Shown: piece by piece, positions 16,970-27,815 of the stretch
How positions within the stretch are numbered: the stretch's first letter is position 1
Layout of the letters: the number at the start of each line of letters is the position of its first letter
From: Frigoribacterium sp. PhB160
Lineage (GTDB): Bacteria > Actinomycetota > Actinomycetes > Actinomycetales > Microbacteriaceae
Assembly (NCBI RefSeq): GCF_003751785.1
Contig: NZ_RKIE01000002.1
Location: 496,001 to 560,000 of the forward strand
DNA length: 64,000 nt
Reading direction: 5' to 3'
The notes under the pieces: model-generated
The model's input: only the letters and a program-made list of their open reading frames with translations
What the model was told of the DNA's origin: nothing
The model's database searches: none
Program-made: the position numbers and the translations under genes

Positions 16970-18649
16970 ATGCCTCGAACCACGTCCCCACGGCGCCTCC
17001 TCCCGGGTCGTCTCCCCTTCGGCCGCCGCCTCGCGCTGCCGGCCGCCGCGCTCGGGATCGTCCTCGCGGTGACCGGCTGCCAGCAGGTCCAGACCACCGA
17101 GGCGGCCGACCCCGGCACGCGCGAGGACATCTCGACCGCGCCGATCGGCGACGCCACGATCGTCGAGGGCGGCGACCTCGTCATGGCCCTCTCGGCCGAG
17201 CCCGACCGTCTCGACCCCACCACCTCGTCGTCGCTCTACACGCGCTACGTGATGGAGACGATGTGCCAGAAGCTCTACGACATCGACGCCGAGGGCGACA
17301 TCGTGCCCATGCTCGCGACCGAGCTGCCCGACGTCAGCGACGACGGCCTCACCGTCACCTTCCCCGTGCGCACCGACGCGGTCTTCGCCGACGGCACCCC
17401 GCTCGACGCCGAGGCGGTCGTCACGACGATCCAGCGCGGCCTCGAGAAGGAGGACTCGTCGAGGCGCAGCGAGCTCGGCCCGATCACGGCCGTCACCGCC
17501 GTCGACGACGCGACCGTCGAGGTCACCTACTCCGAGCCGTTCGCCCCGCTCACCGCGGCGCTCGCCGACCGCGCCGGCATGATCATGTCGCCGACGGCCC
17601 TCGCCGCGGCCGGCGACTCGTTCGGCGACGCCCCCGTCTGCGTCGGCCCCTACAAGTTCGTCGAGCGCGTGCCGCAGACCTCGATCACCGTCGAGCGCGA
17701 CCCGGGCTACTACGACGCCGAGTCGGCGCACTTCGACACCATCACGTACCGCATCATCACCGACGCCAGCATCCGCGCCGCCAACCTGCAGTCGGGCGAC
17801 GTGCAGGTGGCCGACTCGATGTCGACGCAGGACGTCGGCACGCTCCGCGACGACGACTCGCTGACCGTGCTCGAGGTCGGCTCGCTCGGCTACCAGGGCC
17901 TCACCGTCAACATCGGCAACCAGGACGGCGTCGGCACCGACCCCGTGCAGATCGACACGCCGCTCGCGAGCGACGCCACGATCCGCCAGGCGCTCTCGAT
18001 GTCGATCGACCGCCAGGCGCTCGTCGACACCGTCTTCGGCGGCCTGTACGACCCGGCCTGCTCGCCGATCTCGCCGAGCAGCCCGTACGCGACCGACGCC
18101 AGCGACGCCTGCCCCGAGACCGACCCCGAGGCGGCGAAGCAGATGCTCGAGGACGCCGGCGTCACGACGCCGCTCGCCATCGACATGCAGGTGAGCAACA
18201 ACCCCGACACCGTCCGCTTCGCCCAGGCCCTGCAGGCCCAGGTCGCGGAGGGCGGCTTCGAGCTCACCATCACGCCGGTCGAGTACTCGACGCTGCTCGA
18301 CGTGCAGACCGAGGGCGACTTCGAGGCGCTCCAGCTCGGCTGGTCGGGCCGCATCGACCCGAACGGCAACATGTACAACTTCCTCGCCACGGGCGCCGGC
18401 AACAACTACAGCGGCTACAGCGACGCCGAGGTGGACGAGCTGCTGGGCGACGCCGCGGCGTCGACGGACGTCGACGAGCGCGCCGACCTCTACGGCCAGG
18501 TCGTCGAGAAGGTGCAGGAGGACGCCCCGATCATCTACCTCTACCGCGTGCGCAGCCTCACGGCGCTGTCGAACGACATCGCCGGGGTCTCGACCTACGC
18601 CGACGGCGTGGTCCGCCTGAGCGACGCCGCCTTCGTCGAGGCGAGCTGA
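16970..18649 (+). CDS. ABC transporter substrate-binding lipoprotein, peptide/nickel (SBP_bac_5) family
   Basis: A 559-residue class C binding protein. An Arg-rich leader and hydrophobic helix end LAVTGC with Cys37 as lipid site. Conserved family features are GGDLVMALSAEPDRLDPTTSSS, GYYD and VYLY-like ends near APIIYLY. Two Cys pairs (about 330-355) may form a disulfide in the lid. The family carries peptides, glutathione, nickel or opines, so the ligand is open. First gene of an eight-gene unit with permeases, a hydrolase and an amidase. GGA lies eight bases before the ATG. Confidence 0.9.
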   Translation: MPRTTSPRRLLPGRLPFGRRLALPAAALGIVLAVTGCQQVQTTEAADPGTREDISTAPIGDATIVEGGDLVMALSAEPDRLDPTTSSSLYTRYVMETMCQKLYDIDAEGDIVPMLATELPDVSDDGLTVTFPVRTDAVFADGTPLDAEAVVTTIQRGLEKEDSSRRSELGPITAVTAVDDATVEVTYSEPFAPLTAALADRAGMIMSPTALAAAGDSFGDAPVCVGPYKFVERVPQTSITVERDPGYYDAESAHFDTITYRIITDASIRAANLQSGDVQVADSMSTQDVGTLRDDDSLTVLEVGSLGYQGLTVNIGNQDGVGTDPVQIDTPLASDATIRQALSMSIDRQALVDTVFGGLYDPACSPISPSSPYATDASDACPETDPEAAKQMLEDAGVTTPLAIDMQVSNNPDTVRFAQALQAQVAEGGFELTITPVEYSTLLDVQTEGDFEALQLGWSGRIDPNGNMYNFLATGAGNNYSGYSDAEVDELLGDAAASTDVDERADLYGQVVEKVQEDAPIIYLYRVRSLTALSNDIAGVSTYADGVVRLSDAAFVEAS

Positions 18650-18654
18650 CCGAC

Positions 18655-19608
18655 ATGACCCGGTACCTCCTCACCCGCCTGTGGCAGTCCGCCGTCACGC
18701 TCGTGCTCGCCTCGGTCGTCGTCTTCGTCGGCGTGCGCCAGCTGCCGGGCGACCCGGCCCTCGCCCTGGCGGGCGAGGAGGCCAGCGCCGAGCAGCTCGC
18801 GGCGATCCGCTCCGAGCTCGGGCTCAACGACTCGCTCGTGGTGCAGTACCTCCGCTTCGCCGGAGCGTTCCTCCGCGGCGACATCGGCGAGTCGACCCGC
18901 ACCGGCACGCCGGTCACCGAGCTGATCGGGGCGACCCTGCCGGTCACCCTCTGGCTCGCGCTCTACGCCATCGTCGTGGCGGTCGTCGTCGGGGTGGCGC
19001 TCGGCGTGCTCGCCGAGCGCCACCGCGGACGCTGGCCCGAGTGGATGGCCAACGCGGCCGCGCTGGTCGGCCTCAGCGTGCCGAACTTCTGGCTGGGCAT
19101 CCTCGCCATCCTCTGGCTGGCGGTCGGGCTCGGCCTGTTCCCCGCCTCCGGGTACGTCCCCGTCAGCGTCGACCCGTGGCAGGCGCTCGTGCACCTCACG
19201 CTGCCGGCGCTGATCCTCGGCACCTCGCTCGCGGCCGTGATCATGCGGCAGACCCGCGCCTCGATGATCGAGACGATGAAGACCGACTACGTCCGCACGG
19301 CCCGGGCGAAGGGCCTCGGACGGCCGCGCGTGCTGCTGCGCTACGGGCTCCGCAACTCGATGATCGTCGTCGTGACGATCGTCGGCCTGCAGCTCGGCGG
19401 CCTCATCTCGGGCGCCGTCGTCACCGAGCGCATCTTCGCGCTGCCGGGCTTCGGCAAGCTCACGCTCGACTCCGTCTTCACCCGCGACTACCCGGTCGTG
19501 CAGGCGGTCGTGCTCGTCATCACGCTCGGCTACATCGTCATCAACCTGGTCGTCGACGTGCTCTACAGCGTCCTCAACCCCCGCATCCGAGTCGGAGGAG
19601 CCTCCTGA
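18655..19608 (+). CDS. ABC transporter permease, DppB/OppB type
   Basis: A 317-residue BPD_transp_1 permease with six membrane segments and the N-terminal TM plus TPR-like loop typical of DppB (VFVGVRQLPGDPALALAGEEAS). The EAA loop is DYVRTARAKGLGRPRVLLRYGLRNS, contacting the ATPase. It begins five bases after the binding-protein stop and ends overlapping the next ATG (TGATG), so translation is coupled. Forms the import channel with DppC. Confidence 0.93.
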   Translation: MTRYLLTRLWQSAVTLVLASVVVFVGVRQLPGDPALALAGEEASAEQLAAIRSELGLNDSLVVQYLRFAGAFLRGDIGESTRTGTPVTELIGATLPVTLWLALYAIVVAVVVGVALGVLAERHRGRWPEWMANAAALVGLSVPNFWLGILAILWLAVGLGLFPASGYVPVSVDPWQALVHLTLPALILGTSLAAVIMRQTRASMIETMKTDYVRTARAKGLGRPRVLLRYGLRNSMIVVVTIVGLQLGGLISGAVVTERIFALPGFGKLTLDSVFTRDYPVVQAVVLVITLGYIVINLVVDVLYSVLNPRIRVGGAS

Positions 19609-20501
19609 TGACCGTCGTCGAGACCCCCACGCCCAGCACGGCCGAGCTGGGCTCCGCCCGGGGACGCGTCTGGGGCCAGCTGCGCCGCAACAAGCTCGGC
19701 ATCGCCGGCGCCGTCATGCTGCTCGTCGTGGTCGCGGCGGGAGCGCTCGCCCCGGTCATCGCGCCGTACGGCCCGACCGAGGTGCACTTCGACACCCCGT
19801 TCCAGCTGCCCGGCACCGTCGGGTTCCTGCTCGGCACGGACGACCTGGGCCGCGACATCCTCTCGCGCACGGCGTACGGCATCCGCGTCTCGCTCGTCGT
19901 CGGGGTGCTCAGCGTGCTGCTCGCCGTCGTGGTCGGCACCCCGCTCGGCCTCGTCGCGGGCTACTGGCGCTGGCTCGACGCGATCGTGTCCCGGCTGACC
20001 GACGTCATGCTCGCGTTCCCCTTCCTCATCATCGCCGTCGCGCTCGCCGCCATCAGCGGCCCGAGCCTCGGCAACGCGGTGGTCGCGCTCGGCATCGCGC
20101 AGATCCCGACGATGATCCGCGTGGTGCGCGGCGAGACGATGCGCATCCGCTCGACCGACTTCGTGCTGAGCGCCCGCACGATGGACGCCACGGGCCTCCG
20201 CGTGATCTTCCAGCACGTGCTGCCGAACTGCGTCTCGGCGATCATCGTCCAGGCGACGGTGATCATGCCGGTCGCGGTGATCGGCGAGGCCCTGCTGTCG
20301 TTCCTCGGGCTCGGCATCCAGCCGCCCACCGCGAGCCTCGGCATCATGCTCTCCGACGCGCAGCAGTACCTCGCCCGGGCGCCGTACGCGGCCGTCGTGC
20401 CGGGCGTCGCCATCGCCGTCATCTGCCTCGGCTTCAACCTGTTCGGCGACGCCCTCCGCGACGCGCTCGACCCCACCTCCAGCGAACGGAACCGACCGTG
20501 A
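19608..20501 (+). CDS. ABC transporter permease, DppC/OppC type
   Basis: A 297-residue permease with the OppC_N segment (LRRNKLGIAGAVMLLVVVAAGALAP), a periplasmic-type loop FLLGTDDLGRDILSRTAYGIRVSL and the EAA motif SARTMDATGLRVIFQHVLPN. Six membrane segments are expected. A strong GGAGGAG precedes the ATG, which overlaps the previous stop codon. The gene ends in a GTGA overlap with the hydrolase gene, so the hydrolase is translationally coupled to the importer. Confidence 0.93.
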   Translation: MTVVETPTPSTAELGSARGRVWGQLRRNKLGIAGAVMLLVVVAAGALAPVIAPYGPTEVHFDTPFQLPGTVGFLLGTDDLGRDILSRTAYGIRVSLVVGVLSVLLAVVVGTPLGLVAGYWRWLDAIVSRLTDVMLAFPFLIIAVALAAISGPSLGNAVVALGIAQIPTMIRVVRGETMRIRSTDFVLSARTMDATGLRVIFQHVLPNCVSAIIVQATVIMPVAVIGEALLSFLGLGIQPPTASLGIMLSDAQQYLARAPYAAVVPGVAIAVICLGFNLFGDALRDALDPTSSERNRP

Positions 20502-22388
20502 CGTACACCGCGCCTCCGGCGTTCACCACCCGCCCCAACCTCGTCGGCACCTTCGGCATGACGGCCTCGACGCACTGGCTGGCCACCGCCTCGGCGCAGG
20601 CGGTGCTCGAGCGCGGCGGCAACGCCTTCGACGCGGCCGTCGCGGGCGCGTTCGTGCTGCACGTCGTCGAGCCGCACCTCAACGGGCCCGGCGGCGACAT
20701 GACCGCCGTGTTCGCCACGGCCGCCGAGCCGGACCGTCCCGTCGTGCTGATGGGCCAGGGCCCCGCGCCCGCCGCCGCGACCGTCGAGCACTACCGCGCC
20801 GAGGGCCTCGACCTCGTGCCGGGCTCGGGGGCGCTCGCCGCGGCCGTGCCGGGCGCCGTCGACGCGTGGCTGCTGCTGCTCCGCGACCACGGCACGTGGG
20901 AGCTCGCCGACGTGCTCGCCTACGCGATCGGCTACGCCCGCGACGGCCACCCGCTCACGGCCCGTGTCGCCGCGACGATCGAGACGGTCGCGGAGCTCTT
21001 CACCGAGCACTGGCCGACCTCCGCCGACCGCTGGCTCGTCGACGGCGCCGCCCCCGCGCCGGGCAGCACGGTCACGAACGAGGCGTACGCCCGGGTCCTC
21101 GACGGACTGGTGCAGGCCGGAGGCGCGGTCCCCGCCGCCGCCGCCGACGCCGCCCCCGAGGCGGTCGCCGCCGTCCGTCGTGCCCGCGTCGACGCCGCCC
21201 GCACCGAGTGGGCCGAGGGCCTCGTCGCCCGGTCGGTCGACGCGTTCGTGCGCACCCCGCACCGCCATGCGAGCGGGACCGACCACGCCGGCGTGATCCG
21301 CGCCTCCGACCTGGCGGCCTTCCGGGCCAGCACGGAGGAGGCGGCCACCGTCGCCTTCCGCGGCCACGTCGTCGCCAAGACCGGCGCCTGGGGCCAGGGG
21401 CCCGCGCTGCTCGAGGTGCTGGCGATGCTCGACGCGCTGCCGGACGAGCTGCTCGACCCGTCGACCGTCGAGGGTGCCCACACGGTGCTCGAGGCGCAGA
21501 AGCTCGCGATGGCCGATCGTGAGGCCTACTACGGCGACCACGACGTGCCGCTCGACCGGCTGCTCTCGGCCGAGTACGCCGCCGAGCGCCGCGCCCTGAT
21601 CGGACCGCGGGCGTCGCTCGAGCTGCGACCCGGCAGCGTGGGAGGCGCGGGTCGCCTCCCGGCCCTCCGCACCGAGCACGACGCCGGTGCGGCCTCGGGC
21701 GTCGGGGAGCCCACCGTCGGGGCGTTCGAGGCGGTCGCCCCCGTGGTGCCGGCCGACGACTCGGCCGAGGGCACGGAGCACGGCACCGACCCCGTCGTCG
21801 CCCCGACGGGCGAGGCCCGCGGCGACACCTGCCACCTCGACGTCGTCGACCGCTGGGGCAACATCGTCTCGGCGACGCCGTCGGGCGGCTGGCTGCAGTC
21901 GTCGCCGACGATCCCCGAGATCGGCTTCTGCCTCGGCAGCCGGCTGCAGATGGCGTGGCTCGAGGAGGGCACCGCCTCGACACTCGAGCCCGGCAAGCGC
22001 CCCCGCACGACCCTGACGCCGACCCTCGTGCTTCGGGACGGCGAGCCGGTCGTCGCGCTCGGCTCGCCCGGCGGCGACCAGCAGGACCAGTGGCAGCTGC
22101 TCTACCTGCTGCGGACGATCGTCGGCGGCTGGAGCCCGCAGCAGGCGATCGACGCGCCGGCCCTGCACACGACGTCGTTCCCCGGCTCGTTCTGGCCGCG
22201 CACCTGGACGCCGGGCGGCGTCGTCGTCGAGGACCGCCTCGGCGACGACGTCATCGCCGGCCTCGAGGCCCTGGGCCACCGCGTCACCCGCTCGGGAGAC
22301 TGGTCGCTCGGCCGCCTCTCGAGCGTCACCCGAGACCCCGCGACCGGCGTGCTGGGCGCCGCCGCCAACCCCCGAGGAGCGCAGGCCT

Positions 22389-22405
<17 letters not shown>
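20498..22405 (+). CDS. Gamma-glutamyltransferase-family Ntn-hydrolase, cytoplasmic and atypical
   Basis: A 635-residue member of the GGT superfamily. N-terminal FGMTASTHWLATASAQAVLERGGNAFDAAVAG and GPGGDM are family signatures, and the autocleavage/nucleophile site is D-Thr444 in GDTCHLDVVDRWGN, giving a 192-residue small subunit. GSPGGDQQ completes the oxyanion region. There is no signal peptide. The REKAP-type motif whose Arg binds the gamma-glutamyl alpha-carboxylate is replaced by GQGPAPAAAT, so classical glutathione chemistry is unlikely; YwrD-like or oxamate-amidohydrolase-like members differ in the same way. Being coupled to an importer, it probably hydrolyses an imported amide. Substrate unknown. 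Confidence 0.85.
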
Positions 22406-24101
<1,696 letters not shown>

Positions 24102-24161
24102 CCTGATCCCGACCTCCCCGGCGCGCGCCTCCGCCGCTCCCTCCCCGGCCGGCGGCGGCGC

Positions 24162-24926
24162 GTGCTGAGCATCGTCGACGCCGTGCGGGCCGACATCGTG
24201 GCCGGCGTGCTGCAGCCGGGGACGCGCATCACCGAGGCGGCGCTGGCCGAGCGGTACGGCGTCTCGCGCGTGCCGGTGCGGGAGGCGCTGCGCGGGCTCG
24301 AGGCCGAGGGCTTCGTCGAGTCGCGGCCGAACGTCGGGTCGACGGTCGCGGCCATCCCGGTCGACGAGGCCGACGACCTCTTCGCCGTGCGCGAGGCGCT
24401 CGAGATCGCGACGGCCCGCCGCGCGGCGCTGCGGGCCCGCTCGCTGTTCAGCAGCGACGTGCCGCCCGACGACTGGTGGCGGGTGCGGCGCGGCCTCGAG
24501 CAGATCCTCGACGACGGCGACGCGGCCGTCGAGCGCGGCGACCTCGACCGGCTCGTCGAGCTCAACGAGCGCTTCCACCTGGGCGTCGCCGAGCTGAGCG
24601 GCAGCACGACGCTCGGCACCCTGCTGCGCCAGCTCTCGGCGAAGATCGAGTGGCTGTACGCCCTCGACGCGTTCTCGCGCGGCAAGCGCCTCTGGCCCGA
24701 CCACCGCCGCATCCTCGCGGCCGTCGACGCCGGCGACGTCGACCGCGCCGCCGAGCTGATGGGCTGGCACGTCCGCGAGTCGCGCCTCGGCTACCTCAGC
24801 CGCACCGCGCCGCGCGAGGTCGTCGACGAGCTGCGGTCGACGCCGCCGGTCGTCGTGCCGTCGGCCGCGGCCGCCGCCGCCGCCACGGGTGCGACCCCGG
24901 TCGGGGCGGCAGGGTCCGCGTCGTGA
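24162..24926 (+). CDS. GntR-family regulator, FadR subfamily
   Basis: A 254-residue protein with an N-terminal winged helix (VDAVRADIVAGVLQPGTRITEAALAERYGVSRVPVREALRGLEAEGFV, about residues 5-52) and an all-helical FCD ligand domain (about 75-220) with a metal-site pattern D/N...H...H (ELNERFHLGVAEL, DHRRILAAV, MGWHVRES). FCD regulators respond to carboxylic acids or related metabolites. It starts at GTG 60 bases after the ATPase and overlaps the amidase gene by four bases, so it most likely controls this unit, perhaps through the sites at 16897-16936. The Ala-rich tail is probably disordered. Confidence 0.88.
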   Translation: MLSIVDAVRADIVAGVLQPGTRITEAALAERYGVSRVPVREALRGLEAEGFVESRPNVGSTVAAIPVDEADDLFAVREALEIATARRAALRARSLFSSDVPPDDWWRVRRGLEQILDDGDAAVERGDLDRLVELNERFHLGVAELSGSTTLGTLLRQLSAKIEWLYALDAFSRGKRLWPDHRRILAAVDAGDVDRAAELMGWHVRESRLGYLSRTAPREVVDELRSTPPVVVPSAAAAAAATGATPVGAAGSAS

Positions 24927-25849
24927 CCCGCCACGTGCTCGAGCCCACGGCCGAGACGGCCCACGACTGCTTCTCGCGCGACCACGCGCCCGTGCTCACG
25001 ATCGAGCCCGGCGACGAGGTCGTCGTCCGCTCGCTCGACGCGTCGGGCCACCTCGCCCCCCAGACCGTGCCGGGCGAGGTCGTGCCGCGGCTCTTCCCCG
25101 AGCCGCGGGGCCACGCCCTCACCGGGCCCATCGCCGTGCGCGGCGCGCGACCCGGGCAGATGGTCGGCGTGACCTTCGTCGACCTGCGCCCCGACGACTG
25201 GGGCTGGACCGTCGCCGGCGGCCGAGAGACCCCCGTGACGACGCGCCTCGGCCTCGTCGACGTCGACCCGGCCTGGCTGCTCTGGCGGATCGACGCCGAG
25301 GCGGGCGTGGCGGTCGAGAGCCGCGGGCCGCGGGTGCCGACCGCGCCCTTCCTCGGAGTGACCGGCGTGGCCCCGGCCGAGCCGGGCGAGCACTCGACGA
25401 TCCCGCCGCGCGCCGAGGCCGGCGGCAACGTCGACTGCCGCGAGCTGGTCGCGGGCTCGACCCTCTGGCTGCCCGCGCAGGTCGACGACGCCCTCCTGTA
25501 CCTCGGCGACGGCCACGCCGCCCAGGGCGACGGCGAGGTCGGCGGCACGGCGATCGAGTGCGGCATGACCACGGAGGCGCGGATCACCCTGGCCGACGCC
25601 CGCCCGCTGGCCTCGGTGCACGCCGAGACCCCGGCCGGCCGGGTCACGTTCGGCTTCGACGCCGACCTCGACGTGGCGTCGGGCGACGCGCTCGACGCGA
25701 TGGTGACCTGGCTGGCCGAGCTGCTCGACGTCGACCGGGCGACCTCCCTCGCCTTCGCCAGCGCCGTCGTCGACCTGCGCGTCACGCAGGTCGCGAACCA
25801 GACCTGGGGCGTCCACGCCCTGCTGCCGACCGGCGCCCTCGGCGTCTGA
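24923..25849 (+). CDS. Acetamidase/formamidase family protein
   Basis: A 308-residue FmdA/AmdA-family amidohydrolase. Diagnostic motifs are FSRDHAPVLTIEPGDEVVV, PRAEAGGNVDCRELVAGSTLWLPAQVDDALLYLGDGHAAQGDGEVGGTAIE and a C-terminal TQVANQTWGVHALLP. The family hydrolyses small aliphatic amides such as formamide or acetamide to acid plus ammonia, in a mostly beta fold with a metal-like His/Asp site (GDGHAAQGDGE). The GTG start overlaps the GntR stop (GTGA). Last gene of the importer unit, suggesting that it consumes an amide released from the imported compound. Confidence 0.9.
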   Translation: MTRHVLEPTAETAHDCFSRDHAPVLTIEPGDEVVVRSLDASGHLAPQTVPGEVVPRLFPEPRGHALTGPIAVRGARPGQMVGVTFVDLRPDDWGWTVAGGRETPVTTRLGLVDVDPAWLLWRIDAEAGVAVESRGPRVPTAPFLGVTGVAPAEPGEHSTIPPRAEAGGNVDCRELVAGSTLWLPAQVDDALLYLGDGHAAQGDGEVGGTAIECGMTTEARITLADARPLASVHAETPAGRVTFGFDADLDVASGDALDAMVTWLAELLDVDRATSLAFASAVVDLRVTQVANQTWGVHALLPTGALGV

Positions 25850-25864
25850 CCGTCGCGGCCGGCC

Positions 25865-26791
25865 TCAGCTCAGGACGTCCTTCGTCGTGAAGCGCCCGAT
25901 CGCGAGCGCGCCGAAGACGAGCACGTAGCCCGCCTGCAGCAGGGCGTTGTCCGCGAAGGCCGACCACGAGACGGGGTCGCGCATCAGGTCGGCGAAGCCG
26001 AGCCAGTAGTGCGTGAAGAGCCACGGGTCGAGCACGTCGAGCTGCGGCAGCGCGTCGACGATCTGGGCCACGGTCGAGAGCACGATGGTCGCGGCCATCG
26101 CCCCGACCGGCACGCTCGTCAGGGTCGAGACGAAGAGGCCGATCGCGCTGAGCCCGAGCAGCGACACCGTCACGTAGAGCGCCATGAGCAACAGGCGCCC
26201 GGCGTAGTCGCCGAAGCCGATGGTCTGTCCCGACAGCAGGGTCACGGGCCCCACGGGGAACAGCGCCGCCCCCGCGATCGCCCCCACGACGACCACCGTG
26301 AGCGTGCCGACGAGGCAGAACAGGGCCGCACCCGCGTACTTCACGAGCAGGAGGCGCACCCGGCCCACCGGGGACACCAGCAGGTAGCGCAGGGTGCCGA
26401 GCGACGCCTCCCCGGCGATGGTGTCGCCCGCGACGACGCCGACGGTCAGCGGCAGGAAGAGCGGGATGGCGACGGTGAGCGCCGTCAACGAGACGAACAG
26501 GCCGTTCTGCGTGATGTCGCCGAGGAAGGCCGGACCGCGCCCCGAGTCGCTGCCGGTGGTCACGCGGACGGCGACGGCCAGGAGGATCGGGATGAGGGCG
26601 AGCGCCGCGAGCAGGGCGATCGTCCGCACGCGCCGGAAGAGCACGACCACCTCGCTGCCGAGGAGCGCGAGGCCCGAGCCGCGACGCTCGGGCGCCGCGG
26701 CCGAGGCGCCGACGACCGCCGCGCCGCCGGGGTCGGAGCCCTCGGGCGCAGGGCCGTCCGGGGCCGAGGGGAAGCGGTCAGCCGGCGACAT
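25865..26791 (-). CDS. ABC-2 type transporter permease
   Basis: A 308-residue protein with a disordered Pro/Ala/Gly-rich N-terminus (about 1-45) and six hydrophobic segments: VRTIALLAALALIPILLAVAV, LFVSLTALTVAIPLFLPLTVGVVAG and others. GEASLGTLRYLLVSPVGRVRLLLVKY is the typical cytoplasmic loop of ABC-2 exporters. It overlaps the upstream ATPase gene by 14 bases and is the third gene of a leftward LolA-like/ATPase/permease operon. Substrate unknown; drug, lipid or lipoprotein export are possible. Confidence 0.88.
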   Translation of the reverse strand: MSPADRFPSAPDGPAPEGSDPGGAAVVGASAAAPERRGSGLALLGSEVVVLFRRVRTIALLAALALIPILLAVAVRVTTGSDSGRGPAFLGDITQNGLFVSLTALTVAIPLFLPLTVGVVAGDTIAGEASLGTLRYLLVSPVGRVRLLLVKYAGAALFCLVGTLTVVVVGAIAGAALFPVGPVTLLSGQTIGFGDYAGRLLLMALYVTVSLLGLSAIGLFVSTLTSVPVGAMAATIVLSTVAQIVDALPQLDVLDPWLFTHYWLGFADLMRDPVSWSAFADNALLQAGYVLVFGALAIGRFTTKDVLS

Positions 26792-27815
26792 CGAAGCCCT
26801 CCCCGGTCAGGTCGACGAAGCGGTCCTCGAGGCTGGCGCCGGCCACCTCGAAGCCGCGCACGCGCACGTCGTCGGCGACGAGAGCCGCGACGATCGCCTC
26901 GGGCGTGAGGCCCTCGACGGTGAGCTCGGCCTCGACGCGGGCCGAGCCCGTCGCGGTCTCGGGCGGCTGCAGGTGGCGGTCGCGCGCCTCCGGCCGGAGC
27001 CCCAGGCGCACGAGGACGTCGTGGGCGGCGTCGGGGTCGGGGGTGAGGACGCGGACGCGGTGGGCGCCGAGGGCACGGAGGTCGTCGAGCGTGCCCTGCG
27101 TGAGCAGCCGGCCCGCGCTCATCACGCCGATGTGCGTGCACATCTGCTCGACCTCGGCCAGGAGGTGGCTCGAGACGAAGATCGTCGTCCCGTCGTCGGC
27201 GAGCGACCGCACGAGACTGCGGACCTCCCGGGTGCCCTGCGGGTCGAGGCCGTTGCTCGGCTCGTCGAGCACGAGCAGGTCGCGGGGCATGAGCAGGGCG
27301 TTGGCGATGCCGAGGCGCTGCTTCATGCCGAGTGAGTACGCGTGCGCCTTCTTGTCGGCGGCGTGCCCGAGGCCGACCCGGTCGAGGGCCGCGGCGACGC
27401 GGGCGCGACGGGACGAGGCCGGTGCTCGTCGGTCACCCGAGTCGAGGCGCACGAGGTTGGCCCGGCCGGAGAGGAACGGGTAGAACGCCGGGCCCTCCAC
27501 GAGTGCGCCGACCCGGGGCAGGACGTCCCGGGCTCGGTCGGGCATCGACCCGCCCAGCACCCGGATGTCGCCGCTCGTCGCCGACGTGAGCCCCAGCAGC
27601 ATGCGGATCGTGCTCGTCTTGCCCGAGCCGTTCGGCCCGAGGAAGCCGTAGACGCTGCCGACCGGCACGGCGAGGTCGACGTCGGCCACGGCACGCTGCT
27701 TGCCGAACGCCTTCGTGAGGCCGGTGGTCTGCACGGCGAGCGACGGGTCGGCCCCGACGGAGGGCGATCCCGCGGCCGGTGCCGGCCCCGACGGACGGGC
27801 GGACGGGGCGGTCAC
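26778..27815 (-). CDS. ABC transporter ATP-binding protein (CcmA/drug-export type)
   Basis: A 345-residue single-domain ATPase with an N-terminal Ala/Pro extension (about 1-27), Walker A GPNGSGKTST, signature YSLGMKQR (in place of LSGGQ, common in this subgroup), Walker B LLVLDEPSNGLDP and H-loop FVSSHLLAE. The C-terminal 100 residues form the extra domain seen in DRA/CcmA-type exporters. It starts at GTG overlapping the LolA-like gene stop and pairs with the downstream ABC-2 permease. Confidence 0.93.
   Translation of the reverse strand: MTAPSARPSGPAPAAGSPSVGADPSLAVQTTGLTKAFGKQRAVADVDLAVPVGSVYGFLGPNGSGKTSTIRMLLGLTSATSGDIRVLGGSMPDRARDVLPRVGALVEGPAFYPFLSGRANLVRLDSGDRRAPASSRRARVAAALDRVGLGHAADKKAHAYSLGMKQRLGIANALLMPRDLLVLDEPSNGLDPQGTREVRSLVRSLADDGTTIFVSSHLLAEVEQMCTHIGVMSAGRLLTQGTLDDLRALGAHRVRVLTPDPDAAHDVLVRLGLRPEARDRHLQPPETATGSARVEAELTVEGLTPEAIVAALVADDVRVRGFEVAGASLEDRFVDLTGEGFDVAG

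Noticed and set aside
24102-24161. Possible extra start upstream of the GntR gene
   Set aside because: No in-frame start codon or ribosome site in this 60-base stretch; the GTG at 24162 gives a normal GntR N-terminus.
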